A stretch of 14,668 nt of DNA from Ruminococcus flavefaciens (GTDB taxonomy: Bacteria > Bacillota > Clostridia > Oscillospirales > Ruminococcaceae), in contig SFMO01000075.1 in the NCBI GenBank assembly GCA_004554385.1, positions 1-14,668 on the forward strand, in the 5' to 3' direction. The notes under the pieces are model-generated. The model ran no database searches. It saw only the letters and a program-made list of their open reading frames with translations, and was not told where the DNA came from. Below, in pieces: positions 1-5,259 of this stretch; positions within the stretch are counted from its first letter, which is position 1; each line of letters opens with the position of its first letter. The position numbers were made by a program, and so were the translations under genes.

Positions 1-93
1 TCCCCCCGGCCATGTCCAGTTGTTTTCGAGAAAAGGCAAAACAGTGCCCCATATCTGTCCGTTTGTCAAATTCATTTCCTGTACTATCGCCAT
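1..93 (-). CDS. 5' end of a small-operon gene, cut by the window edge
   Basis: The ATG is at 91-93 on the minus strand, preceded by GGAGGTG (about 102-108) at normal spacing, and the frame stays open for 31 codons to the left edge. The visible product starts MAIVQEMNLTNGQIWG and continues with several Trp residues and a Pro-Gly-Gly. The start lies one base beyond the stop of the preceding gene (95..406), so the two are almost certainly co-transcribed and coupled. I do not recognise the protein. From its neighbour, a phage tail-associated or tail-like structural role is possible, but that is inference. The clear ribosome site and tight junction make it a real gene even though only a fragment is visible. 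Confidence 0.65.
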   Translation of the reverse strand, partial: MAIVQEMNLTNGQIWGTVLPFLENNWTWPGG

Positions 94-94
94 A

Positions 95-406
95 TTACTG
101 CACCTCCGTGATATTTCCTGTGATGATACTCATACCGTTTCTGATGTTGGGGAAAATGCTCCCTGCGGTAATTGAAGCTCCCCCCAGCTGGGCTTCACCG
201 ATAAACTGCTTTACCCTGCCCTTTTCATCATAGACAAAGTACACCTTATCTGCTTCCTTTTCTTCAAGGCTGTCGTATTCCTCCATGCTTATCTGCTCAA
301 AGGACATACCGTTGAGACGCGCCTCAGAAAAAACATCGGAGCTGTCCGCCTTGGCAAGAAGCCTGTCTATCTCCTCACCGCTGTATGCACCGCGATAAAC
401 TGCCAT
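95..406 (-). CDS. Small phage tail-associated-like protein (104 aa)
   Basis: I chose the start at 406 rather than the upstream in-frame ATG at 481 because AAGGAGG lies seven to eight bases before it, and because the upstream stretch is occupied by another small gene in a different frame. The product begins MAVYRGAYSGEEIDRLLAKA. Its middle segment, EEYDSLEEKEADKVYFVYDE, resembles the 'Y-x-x-L-x-x-K-D-x-x-x-x-Y-F-V' block common in small proteins next to phage tail fibre genes, where it precedes a short beta-rich tail. The C-terminal part is rich in Gly, Ile and Thr (GSIFPNIRNGMSIITGNITE). No signal peptide or membrane segment is visible. The start codon overlaps the stop of the upstream 46-aa gene by one base (TAATG), and the stop is one base from the next ATG. 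Phage relationship is a family-level impression, not proof. Confidence 0.7.
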   Translation of the reverse strand: MAVYRGAYSGEEIDRLLAKADSSDVFSEARLNGMSFEQISMEEYDSLEEKEADKVYFVYDEKGRVKQFIGEAQLGGASITAGSIFPNIRNGMSIITGNITEVQ

Positions 407-546
407 TATGAGCCCTCCTTCAGAAGATACATTTCTCCGCTGTCCGTACAGTATCTCATGTTTTCTGTGGTAAAATAGCACCTGCGGATACAGGCGCGGT
501 CGGTCAGGAATCTGACCATTTTGAATACTTCATATAACCCGTTCAT
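406..546 (-). CDS. Very small protein (46 aa), first gene of the phage-like small-gene operon
   Basis: On the minus strand an ATG at 544-546 is preceded by AAAGGAG with good spacing and opens a 46-codon frame, MNGLYEVFKMVRFLTDRACI onwards, ending in ...LLKEGS and a TAA that overlaps the next gene's ATG by one base. The ribosome site plus one-base coupling to the 104-aa gene support it as a true coding sequence although it is tiny. The peptide is basic with three Cys, lacks an obvious signal sequence, and I do not recognise its family. It may serve mainly to couple translation of the next gene, or be a small phage protein. It is easily missed by size-filtered gene callers. Confidence 0.55.
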   Translation of the reverse strand: MNGLYEVFKMVRFLTDRACIRRCYFTTENMRYCTDSGEMYLLKEGS

Positions 547-583
547 TTAAGCTCCTTTCCGTTAAAATATCCTGCATTCACGC

Positions 584-607
584 TGAAAGCAAAAATTACT
601 GCTTTCA
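584..607 (-). repeat. 8-bp inverted repeat in the leader of the small-gene operon
   Basis: Arms TGAAAGCA (584-591) and TGCTTTCA (600-607) are perfect reverse complements around an eight-base loop, about 40 bases upstream of the 46-aa gene. It is not followed by a T-run in the minus direction, so it does not look like a terminator; it could be an operator or leader hairpin. I saw no convincing -35/-10 pair in 547-724. Confidence 0.3.
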
Positions 608-724
608 TATATGCCGCGGAAAGGAGTATTTTTCAACGCAAACGGGTTGAATTATGGGAAAATAATTTTCAGATTCGTATACATGCACAAATCATATCCG
701 TGATTTTTGTCAGATACAGACAAA

Positions 725-754
725 GAAGCCTGCGTCCTTTCCGACACAGGCTTC
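725..754 (-). terminator. Rho-independent terminator of the PadR/DUF4097 operon
   Basis: In the minus direction GAAGCCTGTGTC pairs over 12 positions with GACGCAGGCTTC (one G-U pair) around a six-base loop, immediately followed by TTTGTCTGT. It lies four bases after the stop of the Tudor-like gene, in the expected place for the operon end. Confidence 0.85.
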
Positions 755-758
755 TCTT

Positions 759-968
759 CTAATCTCTATATTCATCTATATCATGTTCATCAGCTTCTGC
801 GCTTTCCAGAGCCGATATAACTGCGCAGAGCTTTCTTGTAGTTCCATTGTCAAATTCAATGGTGACTACCGTATCACCGCCAAGCGGCAGTGTATCCGTG
901 ACCGTCCCCACACCGAAAAGTCTGTGGCGGACACGGTCCCCTTTTTTAATTTTAGTGTGGTCAAGCAT
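759..968 (-). CDS. Free-standing UvrD/PcrA C-terminal Tudor-like domain protein (69 aa)
   Basis: The product starts MLDHTKIKKGDRVRHRLFGV. The block 'K-x-G-D-R-V-R-H-x-x-F-G-x-G-T-V ... G-D-T-V-V-T-I-E-F-D-N-G-x-x-R-K-L ... L-E' closely follows the Tudor/SH3-like domain that ends UvrD/PcrA/Rep helicases, which in PcrA contacts RNA polymerase. Here the domain stands alone with a short acidic tail (residues 56-69), without any helicase. There is no strong ribosome site; the ATG sits five bases after the stop of the DUF4097 gene, so translation is probably coupled. It is the last gene of the operon, ahead of the hairpin at 725-754. Possible role: a small RNA-polymerase- or nucleic-acid-binding accessory to the operon. 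Its function is inference; the domain similarity is clear by eye. Confidence 0.75.
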   Translation of the reverse strand: MLDHTKIKKGDRVRHRLFGVGTVTDTLPLGGDTVVTIEFDNGTTRKLCAVISALESAEADEHDIDEYRD

Positions 969-973
969 GGCTT

Positions 974-1840
974 TCAGCGAGAAACATTGTAGTTTACTGT
1001 CTTTGAGCCGATACCTGTTTCAATATCCATTTTATATTTGCTTCCGCTGCCCACAAAGTCGCTCTCAGGATTGGTAAGATTGAGGACTATCTCGCCTACT
1101 CCGCCTTCAACGTCTATATCGCCGTTTACGGTACCTGTGAAGTTCAGCTCGCCGACGCCCTGGTCTGCATCTAAACCGCCGATCACCGAGCTGTTGATAT
1201 TTACAGAGCCTGCTCCGCCGTCCACATTCAGCTTATCGCTGCACTTTATTCTGTTGATATTGACCTCGCCTGCTCCGCACTCGAAGCTGCCTGTTTCACA
1301 TTTTACGTCATTGAAGGTCACTTCACCTGCTCCGCATTCTACTCTGAATCTGATGCACTCCATATCTGACAATTTAGTTTCCCCTGCACCAAGGTCAAGG
1401 ACCATGCTCTCATACTCCTTCTCCGGGAGCTTTATTTCAATAACCGCATTGTTATCCCCGTTGAGCCAGCTCGGAGCCAGATGAAAGCTCAGCTTCTTCT
1501 CGTTAAAAGAGGTGGAGAAGGTGTCCCCCCTGACCTCTGCATTAAAGCTTTCGGGAACGTTTTTTGCATCGATATATATCTTGTCGTCGCTGCTCTTGCT
1601 TACGGTAAGGTCTGCCCAGTCTATATTGAGATCAAGTCTGCTGACATCAGCAGCACTGTAGCTCTCGCTGACGTCCTTGAGGTCAACATATTTTGTCACA
1701 TCAGTGGTGTTGTAGAGGATTATTCCTGCTATGAGCATGACAAGTCCCACAACTAAAAAAGTTATCCATACCCAGTTTCCGCCGCTCTTTTTCTGAGGAG
1801 CTGCCTGCATCTCAGGTGTTATTACACTATTCTCATACAT
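974..1840 (-). CDS. Membrane-anchored DUF4097-family beta-strand repeat protein (288 aa)
   Basis: The N-terminus is cytoplasmic and polar (residues 1-20), followed by one hydrophobic segment at about 23-43 and an extracytoplasmic beta-rich domain. From about residue 150 the chain carries a ladder of Gly-Ala-Gly-Glu or Gly-Val-Gly-Glu turns about 19-20 residues apart (near 151, 170, 189, 209, 228 and 247). This is the hallmark of DUF4097 'putative adhesin' beta-solenoid repeats. Three Cys precede or sit within the first turns. GGGAGG eight bases before the ATG fixes the start, which overlaps the upstream HAAS gene by eight bases. In Firmicutes, DUF4097 proteins commonly accompany PadR and HAAS/DUF1700 proteins in envelope-stress type operons; a sensing role at the membrane is likely but not proven here. 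Confidence 0.85.
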   Translation of the reverse strand: MYENSVITPEMQAAPQKKSGGNWVWITFLVVGLVMLIAGIILYNTTDVTKYVDLKDVSESYSAADVSRLDLNIDWADLTVSKSSDDKIYIDAKNVPESFNAEVRGDTFSTSFNEKKLSFHLAPSWLNGDNNAVIEIKLPEKEYESMVLDLGAGETKLSDMECIRFRVECGAGEVTFNDVKCETGSFECGAGEVNINRIKCSDKLNVDGGAGSVNINSSVIGGLDADQGVGELNFTGTVNGDIDVEGGVGEIVLNLTNPESDFVGSGSKYKMDIETGIGSKTVNYNVSR

Positions 1841-2453
1841 TTTCTTTTCCTCCCTTTTTGAATAAACCGCCTACCCATGCGAAGAGCTTCTTTATGCCTC
1901 TTCCGCAGGCAGGAATAGCTGATCTGAAAACAGGCTTGCAAAGAAGTATCACAAGACCTGTGATGATGAAGCCTGCACCCAATGCCATGAGAGCAACAGA
2001 CGGAACTTCAAAGAGTATTGCAAAGCCGCCGATGATGAGTCCGATGCCTGCTGCGATGAACGCAAATACCAGTGATAACAGCACCACGATGACTACGAAG
2101 AGAATTGTGACCGCTGCGATAAGCAATGGCAGCCATATCGGGAAAGTAAGAACTCCGATTATGATGCTTGCTGCTATCGCACCGCCCGATGGCTTTTTCT
2201 TCTGCGGCTGAGGTGCTGCGGCAATATTCTGCGGTGCAGGGGGCGGAGGCGGAGTGATACCGCTCTCCCGGAGGATATTTACTGCTACCTCCTCGGGAGC
2301 TCCCATAGAAGCGGCAGTCTCCTCTTCCTTGCCAAAGCCTGCGTCCATAAATACTTCCTCATAATATGTAAGCGCATCGTTTATATCCTCAGCAGGCATA
2401 CCGCCTCTTTCAAGGCTGTTCCTTAATCTGGTCAGAAATTCAAGTTTGTTCAT
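1833..2453 (-). CDS. HAAS/DUF1700-family membrane protein (206 aa)
   Basis: Residues 1-65 (MNKLEFLTRLRNSLERGGMP onwards, with ALTYYEEVFMDA and a Gly-Ala-Pro-Glu-Glu-Val-Ala turn) match the helical HAAS/DUF1700 signalling domain that pairs with PadR-like regulators. A Pro-rich linker (68-88) leads to a hydrophobic stretch from about 91 to 172 that can form about four membrane helices. The C-terminal tail is basic (KKLFAWVGGLFKKGGK). I start it at 2453 rather than at the in-frame ATG at 2471 because GAGGGAG sits about nine bases ahead and family members begin at this Met. It overlaps the PadR gene by 14 bases and the DUF4097 gene by eight. The domain is thought to relay membrane state to the partner regulator; that role is family knowledge, not shown here. 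Confidence 0.88.
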   Translation of the reverse strand: MNKLEFLTRLRNSLERGGMPAEDINDALTYYEEVFMDAGFGKEEETAASMGAPEEVAVNILRESGITPPPPPAPQNIAAAPQPQKKKPSGGAIAASIIIGVLTFPIWLPLLIAAVTILFVVIVVLLSLVFAFIAAGIGLIIGGFAILFEVPSVALMALGAGFIITGLVILLCKPVFRSAIPACGRGIKKLFAWVGGLFKKGGKENV

Positions 2454-2772
2454 TGCTTTCAGCTCCCTCATTCAATAAAATACTGTCTATTTTCTTCTTG
2501 TGGCTCCGCCATTCCTCACGGTACTCCTCAAGGGAGTCATTGCCCCGTGGAGTTATCCTGTAATACCGCCTGTTCCTTCCCATGAACTCCTTATCATAGG
2601 TCTCAAGGAGCTCTCCTTTCTGCAAACGTCTGAGGACGGGATACAGCGTTGATTCCGAAATATCCACAGCCTTTCGCAGGTATTGGGTTATCTCATAGCC
2701 GTAGGTGTCATTGTTCTGAACTATCGATAGCACCATGGCGTCGAGAAGCCCTGCATTGATAGAAAAACCCAT
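2440..2772 (-). CDS. PadR-family transcriptional regulator (110 aa)
   Basis: The winged-helix signature is clear: 'L-L-D-A-M-V-L-S-I-V-x-x-x-x-x-Y-G-Y-E-I-T-Q-Y-L' (helices 1-2), then 'I-S-E-S-T-L-Y-P-V-L-R-R-L-Q-K' as recognition helix at about 38-52, and a wing with 'N-R-R-Y-Y-R-I-T-P-R-G'. A short C-terminal dimerisation helix with a charged tail (EEWRSHKKKIDSILL) follows, typical of the small PadR subfamily. GGAGAAGG lies just before the ATG. It leads the operon with HAAS and DUF4097 genes, and a perfect palindrome in its own promoter (2857-2881) suggests autorepression relieved by a membrane or ligand cue. The first function is repressor; the signal is unknown. Confidence 0.93.
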   Translation of the reverse strand: MGFSINAGLLDAMVLSIVQNNDTYGYEITQYLRKAVDISESTLYPVLRRLQKGELLETYDKEFMGRNRRYYRITPRGNDSLEEYREEWRSHKKKIDSILLNEGAESNEQT

Positions 2773-2856
2773 AGTCCTTCTCCTTTCGTATTCAGTTATT
2801 ATGCTTGAACTTGTTTTGCCTGCAATATTTTATCAGTTCCAATATTCAAGCTCTGA

Positions 2857-2881
2857 CAATATTATACGTCGTATAATATTG
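2857..2881. promoter_or_regulatory. Perfect palindrome overlapping the PadR operon promoter, probable operator
   Basis: CAATATTATACG (2857-2868) and CGTATAATATTG (2870-2881) are perfect 12-bp inverted arms around a single T. The element covers the -10 box and most of the spacer, so a bound dimer would block polymerase. Further copies of the CAATATT half-site occur near 2823, 2840 (one base short) and in the smaller palindrome ACAATATTGT at 2891-2900. The PadR gene immediately downstream is the natural ligand; binding is inference. Confidence 0.75.
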
Positions 2882-2889
2882 TTTGTCAA
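2861..2889 (-). promoter_or_regulatory. Consensus promoter of the PadR operon
   Basis: In the minus direction TTGACA (2889-2884) and TATAAT (2866-2861) are separated by exactly 17 bases: a textbook housekeeping promoter. Transcription would start near 2854, leaving a leader of about 80 bases before the PadR start at 2772. Confidence 0.9.
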
Positions 2890-2974
2890 TACAATATTGT
2901 GATTTTTCAGTATTATTGTAGGGCTGCACAATGCAATTATATCCGCAAAGGCGTTTCGCCGTCACAATAAACAA

Positions 2975-2998
2975 AAAGCAGGGCATCTGCCCTGCTTT
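2975..2998 (-). terminator. Rho-independent terminator of the PASTA anti-sigma operon
   Basis: AAAGCAGGGCA (2975-2985) pairs perfectly with TGCCCTGCTTT (2988-2998). In the minus direction it is followed directly by TTTTTGTTTATT. It lies about 36 bases after the stop of the PASTA protein gene. Confidence 0.88.
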
Positions 2999-3034
2999 CT
3001 CGGGCGGATATTATCCGCCACTGTGCAAAAAAAC

Positions 3035-4525
3035 TTACTGTACTTCGTTAAATGCACCCTCTATATCCTCGTCTTCTATAGTATATGTGCCATTGTCAAA
3101 ATTGAAGATATAATGTCCGATGATTGCTCTTTTATAGTCAGAAAGGTTTGTTAAATACGCTGTTGCTTCGCATCCATTCCCCTTTCCGCTTATCTCTGTA
3201 AGAACCTCATTCCCATACTCAGGCAGCACAAAATTACCGCTTGACTCTACCTTTGTTATTCCATCTCTGTCAGTCCATATAAAATCTACGGCATATCTTC
3301 CGTTTATGCCATCGGGAACAGTAACTTTGTGAGTCACAGCTCCATCTGTAAATTCACCCATGCTGATATAAAGGGTAATATTTTCACCTGATGCGACTTC
3401 AGTACCAGCCTCGGGAGACTGTCTCACTACTGTATCAATATGTTCCGAAGATGGTACATATTCCGTAATTACTTTAAGTCCCAAGTATCCTGACCTTATG
3501 GCGGCATCATCAACTGTCATGCCTGTAAAGTCCGGCATTTCAACAGCCGTGCCGTCTGAACCCATACTTACATATAATATCACAGTATCGCCCTGTTTAA
3601 GCTTTTCTCCTGCTTCGGGCTCTGTTCTTATTACATAGTTTGGCAGCACTTCGCTGCTTGACTGCTTTTTAACTTCACAGTTAAGTCCGCGAATTTTAAG
3701 CTGTTCCTTTACAAGATCCACATTCATAGCTGTGAAGTCGGGCAATTCTATACCTTCAGCATCAACTGATATGTCCCTGTGCTCATAGGTCCAGACCTCT
3801 CTGATAGTATCCTCCGAGAAATCATCAATATCGTATAATAACTTCTCAGGTTCTAATTCGATTGTATTCAGAAAACGTGATAATTCATCGCTGCCGCTGT
3901 AAAGCCTGCTCTCAATTTCACCGTCGGTTAATTTACAGTGCATTATCGAGCTATCCATCATGCTCACCATGAGCAAGTACGGATCATTGTTATTATAGAT
4001 GTACAAAAGCGAGAATTCGCCCTCAGCAGGCTCCTTATCCTTTATCTCCTTCCACTGAAGCTTATTGAGCAATGAAGCAAGCTCCGAGACCTGCTCGGGT
4101 TCAAGCTCAACAGCCGCAGGGGCTATCGCAGTGCTTATCATACGGACTCTGTCTATCTCTCCGAAAGGATAATTGCTTTCGTTAACTTCCTGCACCTGAG
4201 AGTCCTCACCGCCTGCAAAATGGTTATCTGAGCCTCTGTGTCTTGCAAGGAAATATCCTCCCGTACCAAGTCCTGCAACCAGCGCAAGGGCGGCGGCTGC
4301 GGATACTATCTTGTGCCATATCGGCTTTTTATACTGCTCAACACCTGATACTTCAACGGCATGAGCTTCTTTACTTTCGTTTGTTCTTTCGTTATATGTC
4401 TTTCTGCTCAACTTGAACATCCTTTCCATTTCTTCGGATGAAACAGGACAGTCAGCAGCAATGCGTCTTATCTCCTCGTCGTCGGCATTTTCAAGGATAT
4501 CAAGACCAAGTTCCTTATCGTTCAT
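3035..4525 (-). CDS. Membrane anti-sigma-like protein with two extracellular PASTA domains (496 aa)
   Basis: Residues 1-70 form a polar cytoplasmic part with LDILENADDEE, a Cys-Pro-Val-Ser segment and the juxtamembrane motif VEVSGVEQYKKPIW. A single membrane helix covers about 72-94. Outside lie an uncharacterised domain (about 115-245), two PASTA domains (about 259-322 and 328-390, each 'P-D-F-T-x-M ... P-E-A-G-x-x-x-x-x-G-x-x-I-x-L-Y-x-S-M-G') and a beta-rich C-terminal domain (396-496). PASTA domains usually bind peptidoglycan or lipid II fragments on PknB-type kinases; no kinase domain is present here. The start overlaps the stop of the ECF sigma gene as ATGA. Position, topology and similarity of the N-terminal part to the protein at 10962..11915 indicate the cognate anti-sigma factor or sigma regulator, probably sensing cell wall. 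No zinc-binding HxxxCxxC motif is visible. Confidence 0.82.
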   Translation of the reverse strand: MNDKELGLDILENADDEEIRRIAADCPVSSEEMERMFKLSRKTYNERTNESKEAHAVEVSGVEQYKKPIWHKIVSAAAALALVAGLGTGGYFLARHRGSDNHFAGGEDSQVQEVNESNYPFGEIDRVRMISTAIAPAAVELEPEQVSELASLLNKLQWKEIKDKEPAEGEFSLLYIYNNNDPYLLMVSMMDSSIMHCKLTDGEIESRLYSGSDELSRFLNTIELEPEKLLYDIDDFSEDTIREVWTYEHRDISVDAEGIELPDFTAMNVDLVKEQLKIRGLNCEVKKQSSSEVLPNYVIRTEPEAGEKLKQGDTVILYVSMGSDGTAVEMPDFTGMTVDDAAIRSGYLGLKVITEYVPSSEHIDTVVRQSPEAGTEVASGENITLYISMGEFTDGAVTHKVTVPDGINGRYAVDFIWTDRDGITKVESSGNFVLPEYGNEVLTEISGKGNGCEATAYLTNLSDYKRAIIGHYIFNFDNGTYTIEDEDIEGAFNEVQ

Positions 4526-5097
4526 ATACTACACTCCTTTATTCCCATAGTTTCCAGCTGCTTTCTCAGCTTTTCCAGCGCCCTGCTGCTTCGCACACGG
4601 ACGTTTTCGGGAGTCAACGATACAAGCTCGCCTATTTCCTTTGAGCTGCGGTTGAAGAAATACTTCTGCAATATTATAGTGGAATCGGGCTCGCCCAGCT
4701 TTTCTATGCAGCCCAGCAGAGCTGTGCGGAGCTCCTTTCTCTCGACTATCTCTGACGTATTATCGGGAGCTTCAAGAGCGGCTGCCTCCTCGCTGTCCAC
4801 AGAGACCGTTGTGATATTCCTGCGGGTAAGGCGGTTGAAAACATCTGTCGCCCTCCGCCTTGCAACTGTTCCTACAAACCCTGATATATCGCCCTGTGAA
4901 GCCTTGCTCGCTTCGTAGTATATGTAGATGTCGGCGAATACATCGCCCACACATTCCTCAATATCCTCACGGCTTGCAAAGCTGCGGAGCTTGCTGAAAA
5001 TAATAGTATAAACGTATCTGAAATACTCGTTGAATATCATTCTCTGAGCCTTTTCCCTTGACCCCTCTGCTGCATTCTGTAATTCTTCATTTGTCAT
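4522..5097 (-). CDS. ECF-type RNA polymerase sigma factor (191 aa)
   Basis: Region 2 is visible from the N-terminal helix 'F-N-E-Y-F-R-Y-V-Y-T-I-I' through FASREDIEECVGDVFADI to 'F-V-G-T-V-A-R-R-R-A-T-D-V-F-N-R-L-T-R-R'. Region 4 runs from about 138 to 183 and includes LGEPDSTIILQKYFFNRSSK, 'I-G-E-L-V-S-L-T-P-E-N-V-R-V-R-S-S-R-A-L-E-K-L-R-K'. Length and order are normal for an ECF sigma factor. I use the ATG at 5097, which AGAGGTG precedes by eight bases; an earlier in-frame ATG at 5127 has no such site. The gene overlaps the PASTA protein gene by four bases, the usual sigma/anti-sigma coupling. It is a paralogue of 10382..10948, with strong identity in regions 2.1-2.2 and 4. It likely switches on surface or wall genes, targets unknown. 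Confidence 0.92.
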   Translation of the reverse strand: MTNEELQNAAEGSREKAQRMIFNEYFRYVYTIIFSKLRSFASREDIEECVGDVFADIYIYYEASKASQGDISGFVGTVARRRATDVFNRLTRRNITTVSVDSEEAAALEAPDNTSEIVERKELRTALLGCIEKLGEPDSTIILQKYFFNRSSKEIGELVSLTPENVRVRSSRALEKLRKQLETMGIKECSI

Positions 5098-5145
5098 AAG
5101 TTCATCACCTCTTGTAAAGCTTAGCAATGCATTGTTCCGGCTTTC

Positions 5146-5180
5146 ATTATATCTATTCGCAAATATCTGATACTTTGAAA
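5146..5180 (-). promoter_or_regulatory. Candidate promoter region of the PASTA sigma operon with shared TTTCAnnnTATCA motif
   Basis: In the minus direction TTTCAAAGTATCA (5180-5168) is followed by TATAAT (5151-5146), 49 bases before the sigma start. There is no TTGACA-like box 17 bases upstream of TATAAT. The TTTCAnnnTATCA block recurs before the paralogous sigma gene at 10306-10318, at a similar distance from its start, so it may be an autoregulatory sigma recognition or operator element. Confidence 0.35.
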
Positions 5181-5216
5181 CATAAAAGGATATATTTTTT
5201 TATTTTTACAATAAAA

Positions 5217-5248
5217 GAGCGGCATCAGGTTGCTCCCCTTAGCCGCTC
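5217..5248 (-). terminator. Terminator of the EAL/beta-helix gene
   Basis: GAGCGGC and GCCGCTC (seven G+C-rich pairs, 5242-5248 and 5217-5223) flank an 18-base loop that can itself form a short stem. TTTTATTG follows in the minus direction. It lies shortly after the stop at 5260. Confidence 0.75.
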
Positions 5249-5259
5249 CTGTCATTATT

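Noticed and set aside
95..481. 128-aa form of the phage-like protein starting at 481
   Set aside because: The start at 481 has no good ribosome site, and the stretch 406-546 is better explained by a separate 46-aa gene in another frame; the strong AAGGAGG points to 406.
1038..1484. Plus-strand 148-codon ORF opposite the DUF4097 gene
   Set aside because: Its Pro/Ser-rich composition mirrors the Gly-rich repeats on the other strand; no ribosome site and no family similarity.
2857..2881. Palindrome as a terminator
   Set aside because: It is A+T-rich, overlaps a consensus promoter and precedes rather than follows a gene, so an operator is the better reading.
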